A stretch of DNA of 64,000 nucleotides from an uncultured Woeseiaceae bacterium. GTDB taxonomy: Bacteria; Pseudomonadota; Gammaproteobacteria; Steroidobacterales; Woeseiaceae. Of the stretch, positions 25,294-33,778 are shown piece after piece; the stretch's first letter is position 1; the number at the start of each line of letters is the position of its first letter. The position numbers and the translations under genes were made by a program. Below the pieces are notes generated by a model that saw only the letters and a program-made list of their open reading frames with translations, was not told where the DNA came from and made no database searches. The DNA lies in contig CALZJH010000004.1 in NCBI GenBank assembly GCA_945787845.1, positions 1 through 64,000 of the forward strand, read 5' to 3'.

Positions 25294-26099
25294 AATTTAT
25301 TCCGCGCCAACCGCGGGAGGGCATTAACGTCTCGGACACGCATCCGTTGGTCGAGGCCGGAACGCTGGTCGCCGGGTTGACGGTGATCTTCGTCGCCATC
25401 GCGCTGCTGCTCATTTTTCTCGTTGAGATTGCCTTGTATTTCATCCCGGTCGAGAAAGAGGTGGCTTTGTTCGAGGATTGGCTGCCCGAGGATCTCGTTA
25501 CGGTGTCGCCCGCGGATGAGCGATTACACCAGACACAGCTTCTTGTAGATCGTCTCGCGTTTCATTGGGCCGACGCACCCTATACGTTTCGTGTCGAAAT
25601 CGATGACTCCAGCGTCGCCAATGCCATGGCCCTGCCGGGCGGTCTCATCGTCGTCACGGAAGGTCTGCTCGATCTGGTTGAGTCGGAGAACGAGCTGGCA
25701 TTCGTGCTCGGTCACGAGTTAGGCCATTTCAGGAATCGGGACCATCTGCGTGCGCTTGGGCGTGGCATCGTGCTGTCGCTGTTCTTTGCCACGACCATGG
25801 GCAAGGACGTGTCCAATATCAGCGTCAATGTGACCGACCTCGCGTTGCGGGGGTTCAGTCGCCAACAGGAGTCCAGCGCCGATGAGTTCGGGCTGGCGCT
25901 GGTCTACACGCACTACGGCCATGTCGACCAGGCATGGCGGCTTTTTGAACGATGGGATGAAACCGATGGCACGGTGCTGAATGTGGTCTCCTACACATCG
26001 ACGCACCCTGATGCCGGCGATCGTGTCGACAAGCTGAAAGACCAGGCACTGCGGGAAGGCTGGCCGGTCGAAGGATCGATAACAGGATTGAAGTGGTAA
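25290..26099 (+). CDS. M48-family zinc metalloprotease, membrane-anchored
   Basis: A 269-aa protein with one N-terminal transmembrane helix (residues about 27-55) and an M48 peptidase domain. The zinc site is HELGH near residue 147, with the third ligand in the downstream ESSADEFG. The final THPDAGDRVDKLK is typical of periplasmic M48 proteases such as BepA and LoiP. The start is GTG, overlapping the UPF0145 stop. The likely role is envelope protein quality control (family inference); the link to UPF0145 is unexplained. Confidence 0.85.
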   Translation: MKFIPRQPREGINVSDTHPLVEAGTLVAGLTVIFVAIALLLIFLVEIALYFIPVEKEVALFEDWLPEDLVTVSPADERLHQTQLLVDRLAFHWADAPYTFRVEIDDSSVANAMALPGGLIVVTEGLLDLVESENELAFVLGHELGHFRNRDHLRALGRGIVLSLFFATTMGKDVSNISVNVTDLALRGFSRQQESSADEFGLALVYTHYGHVDQAWRLFERWDETDGTVLNVVSYTSTHPDAGDRVDKLKDQALREGWPVEGSITGLKW

Positions 26100-26139
26100 G
26101 ACTGCGCACGGCTGCTGCCGCTGTTCGCGGCAACAAAAA

Positions 26140-26165
26140 GCCCCGCTACTCTGCAGCAGCGGGGC
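26140..26165 (-). terminator. Intrinsic terminator of the DUF4382 lipoprotein gene
   Basis: GCCCCGCT and AGCGGGGC form a perfect 8-bp stem with a 10-base loop. On the minus strand the stem runs into TTTTTG, so it terminates transcripts arriving from 28095. On the plus strand there is no T tract. Confidence 0.8.
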
Positions 26166-26208
26166 ATAGCCCAGTGATAAGTCACGCGGGGGGAGTAGGG
26201 GACTTATC

Positions 26209-28095
26209 TCAAATTTCGGGCTCAAGCAAATAGACACCAATCTTGTTGGCCGAGAACACGTTCGTGTCGGCCGCGTAGCTGCCGCGAGCGTGCATTGAGC
26301 GAGCGGCGGTCGCGCCATCCAGGCTTGCGGTCAGATCGTCGACAAAGTCGACGAAGTCCGAGTACATGCGCAGGCTGTCGGCGGTCTTGATGTAAAAGAC
26401 GCTGCGACCTGTATCGCTTGGGACGATCACCGTGTCCGAATCCAGCAGCGTCAGGTCGATCAGGACCGGGCCCTGCTTGATGTAGTGGCGAACGGCGATG
26501 TTGGCGTTGTCATTGTCGAGCGCAATCCCGTCCGGCCCGATGCGCGAGTACGGTGCGGTTGTGCCGTCAGCACCCCAGCCGATGCCGAGCGCGCTGCGCA
26601 CACCCGTGTAGTCGATTACGGTGCGCCCGTTGAAGTCGGGCGGCGCCATGCCGAACGCGGTCGGGAAGCCCTTTGCAGAGATCGGCTTGCCTTCGGCGAA
26701 GTTGGCAAGCCTGAGGCCGCCCGTCTCGACTTCATAGTTGTCGGGATCGGCGTCGAGGTCAGCGGACATTCCTGTACCCGCGAAGTCGAAGATTCCGACA
26801 CGCCGGCGATCGATGCTGTGCAGGGTGATATCCGTCTGGCCGGTCATCACGGTATTGACGATGCCCGTCAGGTGCGTGAGGTGCATGCGCACCGATCCCT
26901 GTGTAGCGTCGAACAGCACCTGAGGCGCGTTGGCGCCCATTGACGGAGTGGGCTGCGATCCGCGGACCGTCACGCGCTGGCCAATTGAGATCGCATCGAT
27001 GCTGAAGTCGCTCTGCCGGTCGCCATCGCGGAAGACCTTCGTATCCGGGCCTACCTCGACCACGACGTCGTCATGGAAATGGGCACGACGGTCCGACGGA
27101 ATGATGGTTGCTCCGCGAATAGTCAGGAAGTTACCGTCGCGTTTGATCACGTTGCCTACAACAGCGTCGCGATCAATACCCGGCACGCTGGATCCGGCCA
27201 GTACGATGTTCGCTGTAAATTCGCGGTTGGCGACGTCGAGCGTGCCCGCTGCGACCGTCGGCGTACCCTGTCCGGCCACATTGAGCGCACGCAGGCCGTC
27301 AACGCCTGTGAACACCTCTTCGTTGACCTCGAACTCAGTGTCGTCAGTGACATACACGGTGACGCGTCCGAAGTCGCCCTGCAGGTCGTGGAACGGACGA
27401 ACGGCGACGTTGTAGCTCATCTCAGCTTCGTTGACGCTGATCAGCGGGCCGCGTACCCGTATGTCCTTTTCATCCACGGGAGACACTTCGGCGAGGATGA
27501 ACTGTTCGGACAGGGCATCCGCCGGCGTCGGCACGATATCGACCGTGTGCGAAGCCTCCAGGTCGAAATCAAGTTGCAGCAACGCAGGTCGGCCCCGAGT
27601 CACGATCAGGCGATCGCGATTCGAGAGGTGGATCTTGAGTTCCGTCTCGGTTAGGACGTTGCCATCCATGTCCTTGACGATCGCTTCTTTCGACGCACCG
27701 GCAGCCTCGACGTAGACTTCCGCACTCGAGTAGTCGAGGCGAATGGTGCCGGCCACGTACGTACCCGGTGGCACGGTCGCGGCTGTCACGAGTTCTGTCA
27801 GATCAACATAGTCGGTGAAATTGATGCGCGTTGAACGCGGCAATGTCTCGACGACGCGGCCATTGGCCATCTCGAGTTCGAGCGACATAACGTCGACGGT
27901 GTAATTGAGAAAGTCGCCATCGGCATCGGTGAGCGCGACAAGTACCGTGCCGCATTCAGCGTGGGTCGATGGGTCGGCCGGATCACAGACGGCCGTCGGG
28001 TTCGGGGCAGTTGCGCCGCTGGTTCCAGCGCCGCCACCACAGGCGGTAAGAATGAGGGCTGCCGTCAACAGCAGGCCCTGGTAAGTGAATTTCAT
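26209..28095 (-). CDS. DUF4382 / DUF5666-like lipoprotein
   Basis: A 628-aa predicted lipoprotein with signal peptide and LTAC lipobox (Cys at about residue 19), followed by a Gly-rich linker. Residues about 50-210 match the DUF4382 pattern (TVLVALTDADGDF, VDVMSLELEMANG). The remainder has repeated beta-rich segments like DUF5666 (VRGPLISVNEAEMSY, ATIIPSDRRAHFHDDVVVEVG). Such proteins are surface or periplasmic beta-sandwich proteins without known activity. I chose ATG 28095, with AAGGAG and a signal peptide, over a longer open frame from 28194. It is divergent from the cyclic-di-GMP gene and ends at a terminator. Confidence 0.8.
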   Translation of the reverse strand: MKFTYQGLLLTAALILTACGGGAGTSGATAPNPTAVCDPADPSTHAECGTVLVALTDADGDFLNYTVDVMSLELEMANGRVVETLPRSTRINFTDYVDLTELVTAATVPPGTYVAGTIRLDYSSAEVYVEAAGASKEAIVKDMDGNVLTETELKIHLSNRDRLIVTRGRPALLQLDFDLEASHTVDIVPTPADALSEQFILAEVSPVDEKDIRVRGPLISVNEAEMSYNVAVRPFHDLQGDFGRVTVYVTDDTEFEVNEEVFTGVDGLRALNVAGQGTPTVAAGTLDVANREFTANIVLAGSSVPGIDRDAVVGNVIKRDGNFLTIRGATIIPSDRRAHFHDDVVVEVGPDTKVFRDGDRQSDFSIDAISIGQRVTVRGSQPTPSMGANAPQVLFDATQGSVRMHLTHLTGIVNTVMTGQTDITLHSIDRRRVGIFDFAGTGMSADLDADPDNYEVETGGLRLANFAEGKPISAKGFPTAFGMAPPDFNGRTVIDYTGVRSALGIGWGADGTTAPYSRIGPDGIALDNDNANIAVRHYIKQGPVLIDLTLLDSDTVIVPSDTGRSVFYIKTADSLRMYSDFVDFVDDLTASLDGATAARSMHARGSYAADTNVFSANKIGVYLLEPEI

Positions 28096-28228
28096 GGCAA
28101 TCTCCTTGTGCGCTTCACGTCCTGATTCAGGGCTATAACGGGATTCAGGCGAAACGGTTGACGCCAATTGGCAGATGCGCCTTATGTCAAGCATTCCTGC
28201 GGCAGAGAATTCAAAAAAATACAGCGAC

Positions 28229-28250
28229 TTAGCTTGTATTCTTTAGCTAA
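28229..28250. promoter_or_regulatory. Inverted repeat between the DUF4382 and GGDEF-EAL genes
   Basis: TTAGCT-N10-AGCTAA has perfect 6-bp arms in the 177-bp divergent intergenic region, about 25 bases before the GGDEF-EAL start. It could be a regulator site. No clear -35/-10 pair is fixed around it. Confidence 0.35.
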
Positions 28251-28272
28251 CGTGTCAAAATGTTGTTCCGTA

Positions 28273-30930
28273 ATGACGAATCCGTCCGACACCACTACCG
28301 CCACGGGAACCCGACACCGCAAGCCGCGCGCCGGCGAGCGCACGCGCGGCGCCGTTGATGCTATGCAGACCAAGATCGCTGTCGGCATCCAGGCGCTTGA
28401 CGCAACGTGCTACGAAGAACAGCTTCAGGCCATTGTTGATGAGTTGCCGGATGCGACGGGCGCGGATGCTGCCTTCGTTGCGCTGATCGGAGAAGACGGG
28501 CAGTCGATTGAGACGGTGCTGTCCTCCGGTTCCGGCTTCGCACGCTGCAGCCCGGGGGCGCTCGCGGGCGAGAAGCTCGAAGACTGGCAATGGCTGCGCA
28601 GTCGGCTCGGCCATTTACGCGTTGTCGAAGTGGCCGATACCCTCAAAGGGCCGAAAGTGGCGCAGGATGATCTCGAGCGTCTCAATGAGCTGCGCATCGG
28701 CGCTGCGCTCATCATCGGCTTTTCCGTCCATGGCGAGATCGCGGGTTTCCTCGGTATTGCCGATGAGCGCCCCGTGGATAGCTGGGACGCCAACCTGCAT
28801 CTGCTCATGAAGCTCTTTGGTTCGTCGCTGGCCGTGGGCCTGGAGCGCGTTCGTGACAGGCAGATTCTCGAGGAGCTCCAGGAGCGCAACTCGCTGGTGG
28901 CGATGACGGCCAATGACGGCATCTGGGATTTCGACGGTGACAGCAAGCGCATCAATCTCTCGCGTCGCTGGAAAACCATGCTCGGGTACGACCCCGACGA
29001 CGAAGATGTAAAGCTCGACTGGTACAACCTTGTACATCCTGACGATATTGCCCGGGTCCAGAGCCGCATGCGTGAGCACCTGGACGACAGAGCACCGTTC
29101 TTCGAGTCCGTGCATCGCATGCGCCACCAGAGCGGCGACTGGCGCTGGATGCAGAGTCGTGCAAAGTGCGTTATGGACTCGAACGGGCGCTTGATCCGCC
29201 TGCTCGGTGTCGAAGTCGACATCACCGAACGCAAACTCTATGAAGATGCGTTGTTTCGTCAGAAGGAAAGCGCACAAATTACCCTGCAGTCAATCGGTGA
29301 CGGTGTCATCACGACTGACGCGAAGTGCAATGTCGAGTACATAAACCCGGTCGCGGAGGAACTGACCGGCTGGAAAGTTGACGACGCAAGCGGTCGTCCA
29401 ATCGACGAGATATTCCGCGGGTTCCACGAGGAGACCTGCGAACCCCTTGAAAATCCGCTGGCGGTATCGATTCGCCGCGACCGTGCAATCAAATCTGTGC
29501 GGCCGACCCTGCTGATCCGACGCGACGGCAATGAACTGTACATCGAAAGCACGGCATCACCGATTCGTGACGGCAAAGGCAAGGTGACAGGCGGCGTGCT
29601 GGTTTTCCACGACGTCAGTGAGTCTCGTGACCTGAACCGGCGACTGAGCTATCACGCGAGTCACGACATTCTTACCGGGCTCGTGAATCGCGCGGAATTC
29701 GAGAATCGCGTCGAACGCGCGCTCAAGAGCGCAAAGGCGCGAGAAACATCGTATGCGCTGCTGTACCTCGATCTCGATCAGTTCAAGATCGTCAATGACA
29801 CCTGCGGTCACAGCGCGGGCGATGCTCTGCTCGGCCAGCTCGGCACCTTGTTGAAGTCGAAGATCCGCTGGCGCGACACGCTGGCACGCCTCGGCGGCGA
29901 TGAGTTCGGTGTGTTACTTGAGAGCTGCAGCCTCGATGAAGCCATGAACACGGCGGAGACGCTGCGCATGGCAATCGGTGAGTACAAGTTCCTCTGGGAG
30001 GAACGCACGTTCCGACTGGGAGTGAGCGTCGGTGTCGTACCGATTACAGCCGACAATGAGGATGTTGCCGCGCTCCTGACAGCGGCAGACAGTGCGTGTG
30101 CAGCGGCCAAGGAGGCCGGGCGGAATCGGATACACAGTTTCCAGGAAAACGACATCGACCTGATGCGGCGACGGCGCGAAATGCAGTGGGCCGCGCGCAT
30201 CAACAATGCGCTTGAGGAAAATCGTTTCGAGCTCTTTCGCCAGACGATTCTGCCGCTGCAGGTGGAGGAACAGGGCGCGCACTACGAAATACTGTTGCGT
30301 ATGCGTGATGAGAACGGCGGCATCATTTCGCCGGGGCTGTTTATCGAGGCCGCCGAGCGTTACGGCATCACGCCGAAAATTGACCGTTGGGTGATACGCA
30401 GCGCGTTTCGTTGGCTGGTATCGGAGGCCGACGAACGCGAGCGACTGTCGCTGTGTTCCATCAATCTTTCGGGACAGAGTCTTGGCGACGAGAAGTTCCT
30501 GCCTTTCGTGGTCGACCAGTTCCAGATGAGCGGCATCGACGCGACGAAGATCTGTTTCGAGATCACGGAAACGGCCGCGATCGCCAGCTATTCGCAGGCA
30601 AACCGTTTTATCAATGCACTCAAGGAGCTTGGCTGCAAATTTGCGCTTGATGATTTCGGTACGGGCCTGTCGTCATTCGGCTATCTCAAGCACTTCCCCG
30701 TGGATTTCCTCAAGATCGACGGCAGCTTCGTGAAGGAAATCCTGCATGATCCGATCGATCGCGAAATGGTTCGCTCGATTAACGAGATTGGTCACCTGAC
30801 CGGCAAACAGACCATCGCAGAGTTTGCAGAGAATGAAGAAATCATAGCGATGCTCAAAGGAATGGGTATCGACTACGCACAAGGTTACGGTGTTTCCGAG
30901 CCCAAGCGCGTCACCCGGGCGGTTGCCTAA
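28273..30930 (+). CDS. GAF-PAS-PAS-GGDEF-EAL cyclic-di-GMP signalling protein
   Basis: An 885-aa cytoplasmic sensor. The order is a GAF-like domain (about 50-200), PAS (about 210-335, ending VDITERK), PAS (about 340-455), GGDEF (about 460-620) and EAL (about 635-880). The cyclase site is intact: GGDEF at 541-545, with an upstream RWRD that fits the RxxD inhibitory site. The EAL motif reads EIL (from Glu672), keeping the metal-binding Glu; DDFGTG and ITETA are conserved, and QGYGVSEP replaces the usual QGYLFSKP. A bifunctional cyclase/phosphodiesterase is likely. ATG 28273 was chosen; GTG 28252, TTG 28168 and ATG 28363 are alternatives. The end overlaps nadC convergently. Confidence 0.85.
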   Translation: MTNPSDTTTATGTRHRKPRAGERTRGAVDAMQTKIAVGIQALDATCYEEQLQAIVDELPDATGADAAFVALIGEDGQSIETVLSSGSGFARCSPGALAGEKLEDWQWLRSRLGHLRVVEVADTLKGPKVAQDDLERLNELRIGAALIIGFSVHGEIAGFLGIADERPVDSWDANLHLLMKLFGSSLAVGLERVRDRQILEELQERNSLVAMTANDGIWDFDGDSKRINLSRRWKTMLGYDPDDEDVKLDWYNLVHPDDIARVQSRMREHLDDRAPFFESVHRMRHQSGDWRWMQSRAKCVMDSNGRLIRLLGVEVDITERKLYEDALFRQKESAQITLQSIGDGVITTDAKCNVEYINPVAEELTGWKVDDASGRPIDEIFRGFHEETCEPLENPLAVSIRRDRAIKSVRPTLLIRRDGNELYIESTASPIRDGKGKVTGGVLVFHDVSESRDLNRRLSYHASHDILTGLVNRAEFENRVERALKSAKARETSYALLYLDLDQFKIVNDTCGHSAGDALLGQLGTLLKSKIRWRDTLARLGGDEFGVLLESCSLDEAMNTAETLRMAIGEYKFLWEERTFRLGVSVGVVPITADNEDVAALLTAADSACAAAKEAGRNRIHSFQENDIDLMRRRREMQWAARINNALEENRFELFRQTILPLQVEEQGAHYEILLRMRDENGGIISPGLFIEAAERYGITPKIDRWVIRSAFRWLVSEADERERLSLCSINLSGQSLGDEKFLPFVVDQFQMSGIDATKICFEITETAAIASYSQANRFINALKELGCKFALDDFGTGLSSFGYLKHFPVDFLKIDGSFVKEILHDPIDREMVRSINEIGHLTGKQTIAEFAENEEIIAMLKGMGIDYAQGYGVSEPKRVTRAVA

Positions 30931-31781
30931 TCGATCTTAAATAGCATCGACAGGTCGGCGGCCTGGATGTTTTTCGTCAGCGCACCCGTCGAAATGTAAT
31001 CCACGCCGGTCTCGGCGATTTGACGGATGCTGTCGAGCGTGACGTTGCCCGACGCTTCGAGCTCCGCTCCCACAATCCCGTATCCTTCGTTGGTCGCGAC
31101 GGCCTCTCTGAGCGCTTCAAGTGAGAAATTGTCCAGGAGAATGCGGGTTGCGCCGGCATCCAGTGCTTCCAGCAACTCGTCGTGGCTCTCAACTTCTACT
31201 TCAATGAGGACGTCAGCGCCAAGTTCTCCCGCGCGCTGCAGCGCAGCCGTGATGCTGCCGGCTGACTTGATGTGGTTTTCCTTGATGAGTATTGCGTCGA
31301 ACAGCCCGACCCGATGGTTGACCCCGCCACCGCATCTCACGGCGTACTTCTGGGCGAGGCGCAGGCCGGGAATCGTCTTGCGTGTGTCGAGGACCCTGGC
31401 ACGCGTGCCGGCAACGGCGCTGACGTAGGCGGCCGTTGTCGTCGCCGTTGAGGAGAGCGTCTGCAGGAAATTAAGCGCCGTACGTTCGCCGGTCAGCAAC
31501 GCACGTGCGGGTCCAACGAGCTTGCAAATGACGTCGTCGGCCTCGGCGCGGCCGCCGTCGCCGATGTACCAGTCGATAATGATGTTCTCATCGAGCTGGC
31601 GAAAAACTTCATTGACCCATTCTTCGCCGCATAGCACGAGCGATTCACGGGCGATGATTGTCGCGCCAACGACCGCATTGGTGTCGATCAGCGATGCCGT
31701 AAGGTCACCGGCCCCGACATCTTCGGCAAGAGCTGCCGCGACGCCAGGGCCGATAGAGGCTTTCGTTTCGTCAGAAAGCAA
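30927..31781 (-). CDS. nadC: Nicotinate-nucleotide pyrophosphorylase (quinolinate phosphoribosyltransferase)
   Basis: A 284-aa enzyme that makes nicotinate mononucleotide from quinolinate and PRPP in NAD synthesis. Family hallmarks are EDVGAGDLTA, GERTALNFLQ, DTRKTIPGLR, KYAVRCGGGVNHR, IKENHI, EVEV and GVDYISTGALTK. Length is usual. It lies seven bases downstream of the PuuD-like gene and may share its promoter. nadA and nadB are not in the window. Confidence 0.95.
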   Translation of the reverse strand: MLSDETKASIGPGVAAALAEDVGAGDLTASLIDTNAVVGATIIARESLVLCGEEWVNEVFRQLDENIIIDWYIGDGGRAEADDVICKLVGPARALLTGERTALNFLQTLSSTATTTAAYVSAVAGTRARVLDTRKTIPGLRLAQKYAVRCGGGVNHRVGLFDAILIKENHIKSAGSITAALQRAGELGADVLIEVEVESHDELLEALDAGATRILLDNFSLEALREAVATNEGYGIVGAELEASGNVTLDSIRQIAETGVDYISTGALTKNIQAADLSMLFKID

Positions 31782-31788
31782 GCGGGTC

Positions 31789-32403
31789 TTAGATGGGCCA
31801 GCCGTGTCCGGCGCCGACCATACTCATGATCATCGGGATGGACATGAGCGTATTCGAGCGCGATGCCATGAACGCGATGTTCTTGGCTTTTGCCACCTGG
31901 TCCGCCGTGGCCTCGACCATGCCGAGTACCTTCTTCTGGTTTGGCCAGATCAATACCCAGACATTGAACAACATAATGGTGCCGAGCCAGGCGCCGACGC
32001 CGATCGTCATGGCGTACTGGTTCACCGGATCGGTATTGAGTCCAAGCATGAAAGCATTGTGCAGCTGACCTTTGTGGAGCAGGAATGCAGCACCCGTGAG
32101 CCACGTGGCCAGTGCACCCCAGCGGAACCAGGCCAGCGCACGCGGTGCGACGTACTTCGCGATACCCGCACCACCGGGTCCGCCTTCATCGCCTGCAGCC
32201 TCGCCAAGTGCGGGTACCTGCACGAAGTTGAAGTAGTACAGGAGGCCAATCCAGGTAATACCGGATAGCACGTGCAACCAGATCGTGATGGCTTGCGCGG
32301 TCATGCCGGCAACCATGTGATTGCCTTTGGTGGCGAACATAATGATGACTGCAAGTACGATGCCGCCGATTATTGTGCCGGTGATTGTTTTAAGGGGATT
32401 CAT
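31789..32403 (-). CDS. PuuD-like urate hydroxylase membrane domain, no cytochrome c domain
   Basis: A 204-aa inner-membrane protein with about five to six helices matching the N-terminal domain of PuuD, the cytochrome-linked urate oxidase. Signatures include IWLHVLSGITWIGLLYYFNF, the His residues in the first helices, and MASRSNTLMSIPM at the C-terminus. Full PuuD is about twice as long and ends in a cytochrome c domain, absent here. ATG 32403 has GGAG upstream; a longer frame from 32463 begins inside the promoter. Urate oxidation is possible given the Xdh-like cluster at 1-7964, but stand-alone versions are common and unproven. Confidence 0.78.
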   Translation of the reverse strand: MNPLKTITGTIIGGIVLAVIIMFATKGNHMVAGMTAQAITIWLHVLSGITWIGLLYYFNFVQVPALGEAAGDEGGPGGAGIAKYVAPRALAWFRWGALATWLTGAAFLLHKGQLHNAFMLGLNTDPVNQYAMTIGVGAWLGTIMLFNVWVLIWPNQKKVLGMVEATADQVAKAKNIAFMASRSNTLMSIPMIMSMVGAGHGWPI

Positions 32404-32433
32404 CGTTCGTTTCTCCGGTTTTAGGCTGTCGGT

Positions 32434-32463
32434 ATTATAGGGATGGCGGTACAATCTCGCCAA
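32434..32463 (-). promoter_or_regulatory. Promoter of the puuD-like/nadC unit
   Basis: On the minus strand TTGGCG (32463-32458), an 18-base spacer and a perfect TATAAT (32439-32434) stand about 30 bases before ATG 32403. A plus-strand TACAAT (32450-32455) inside the same stretch may serve the BON gene, so the two divergent promoters overlap. Confidence 0.55.
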
Positions 32464-32479
32464 TGTTTGGAGGTGCCTT

Positions 32480-32824
32480 GTGCGAACTACGGTAGTATTC
32501 TTGTCGATTCTGGCGCTGGGCGGCTGTACTGCGCTGGTTGTAGGCGGCGGGGCAGGCGGCAGTTACCCGCAAGGCAAGGACGAACGGCCGCAGGCGGTGG
32601 TGAACTCGGATGCCGCCATCTCGGGTGATATTCGGCAAAAACTCGTCGCTGACCCGCTTGTCAGCGAATTTCGTATTGGCGTTCGCACGTACAAGGGCAC
32701 GGTGACGCTTTCAGGCGCCGTTGGCAGCTATGTCGCTCGTGAGCGGGCGCTGGACCTTGCAAAAAGCACAACAGGCGTCATAACGGTAACCAACCAGATT
32801 GTTGTTGAGGACAGAAACAGATGA
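32480..32824 (+). CDS. BON-domain lipoprotein
   Basis: A 114-aa predicted lipoprotein with signal peptide and LGGC lipobox (Cys at residue 16). A single BON domain follows: SGDIRQKLVADPLVSEFRIGVRTYKG, then TLSGAV and TGVITVTNQI. BON proteins such as OsmY and DolP bind phospholipid and support the envelope. The start is GTG 32480 with TTTGGAGG upstream. Its stop overlaps the grxD start (ATGA), an unusual partner for a periplasmic protein. E. coli DolP has two BON domains; this has one. Confidence 0.85.
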   Translation: MRTTVVFLSILALGGCTALVVGGGAGGSYPQGKDERPQAVVNSDAAISGDIRQKLVADPLVSEFRIGVRTYKGTVTLSGAVGSYVARERALDLAKSTTGVITVTNQIVVEDRNR

Positions 32825-33126
32825 GCGTGAAAGAACGCATTGAAGAGCAGCTCGGATCACACGATGTTCTTGTGTACATTAAAGGCACTCCGGATTTCCC
32901 GCAGTGCGGGTTTTCGGGCCAGACGGTTGCAGCGCTGAACGCCATTGGCAAACCGTATGCGTTCGTCAATATTTTCGAGGATCCGGAAATTCGCGAGGGC
33001 CTCAAGGAATACTCCAACTGGCCGACGTTTCCCCAGCTGTACGTTAAAGGCGAACTCATCGGCGGCTGCGATATCGTGGTCGAGATGTTTCACTCCGGCG
33101 AGCTCAAGAAACTCCTGGACGAGTAA
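32821..33126 (+). CDS. grxD: Monothiol glutaredoxin, Grx4 type
   Basis: A 101-aa monothiol glutaredoxin that binds and delivers [2Fe-2S] clusters with glutathione and BolA partners. The CGFS active site is present in FPQCGFSGQ, along with WPTFPQLYVKGELIGGCDI for glutathione binding. Length is slightly shorter than E. coli GrxD (115 aa), lacking only tail residues. It is coupled to the BON lipoprotein gene and convergent to rnt. Confidence 0.95.
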   Translation: MSVKERIEEQLGSHDVLVYIKGTPDFPQCGFSGQTVAALNAIGKPYAFVNIFEDPEIREGLKEYSNWPTFPQLYVKGELIGGCDIVVEMFHSGELKKLLDE

Positions 33127-33136
33127 GAGCTCTCTA

Positions 33137-33778
33137 TCAGGGCTGCGGCGGGGCGTTGACCAGCGCCGCTTCAAAATTATCGCGGAAGCGATTGACCACC
33201 TTGCAGAACAGGTCGGCGGTCATCTCGGCGTCGTAGGATGCCGAGTGGGCCTGCGTTTCATCCCATCCAAGCCCGGCGGCGATGGCTGCGCGAGCGAGCA
33301 CGGTCTGGCCGAAGGCGACGCCACATAGCGTTACCGTGTCAAAACAACTGAAGGGGTGAAACGGATTGCGCTTGATCGACGAGCGCTCCACGGCCTCGTT
33401 CATGAAGCCAAGGTCGAAATGCGCGTTGTGGCCGACGAGTACCGCGCGGGAGCAACGATTCTCCCGTACCGCGCGCCGAACCTCACGAAAAGTCCGCTGC
33501 AATGCATCGCGCTCGTCGATTGCGGGGCGTAGCGGGTGGTCCGGATCGATTCCGTTAACGGCCAGTGACGCGGGTTCGAGATTTGCGCCCTCGAACGGCT
33601 TGACGTGATAACGGATGGTCTCGCCGCGACCCATGAAACCCTCGTCATCGATTTCAAGCAGTACTGCGGCAATTTCGAGCAGGGCGTCGGTCTTGGCGTT
33701 GAAACCGCCGGTCTCGACATCGACCACGACGGGCAGGAAACCGCGAAAGCGGTCTGCCATTCTGATTTCATCTGACAC
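33137..33778 (-). CDS. rnt: Ribonuclease T
   Basis: A 213-aa DEDD-family 3'-5' exoribonuclease that trims tRNA and other stable RNA 3' ends. Catalytic residues lie in [31 protein letters not shown] and [22 protein letters not shown] matches the E. coli enzyme. The start is GTG 33778, sharing one base with the aminopeptidase stop (TAGTG); ATG 33760 is an alternative start six codons later. It is likely co-transcribed with the aminopeptidase upstream. Confidence 0.95.
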   Translation of the reverse strand: MSDEIRMADRFRGFLPVVVDVETGGFNAKTDALLEIAAVLLEIDDEGFMGRGETIRYHVKPFEGANLEPASLAVNGIDPDHPLRPAIDERDALQRTFREVRRAVRENRCSRAVLVGHNAHFDLGFMNEAVERSSIKRNPFHPFSCFDTVTLCGVAFGQTVLARAAIAAGLGWDETQAHSASYDAEMTADLFCKVVNRFRDNFEAALVNAPPQP

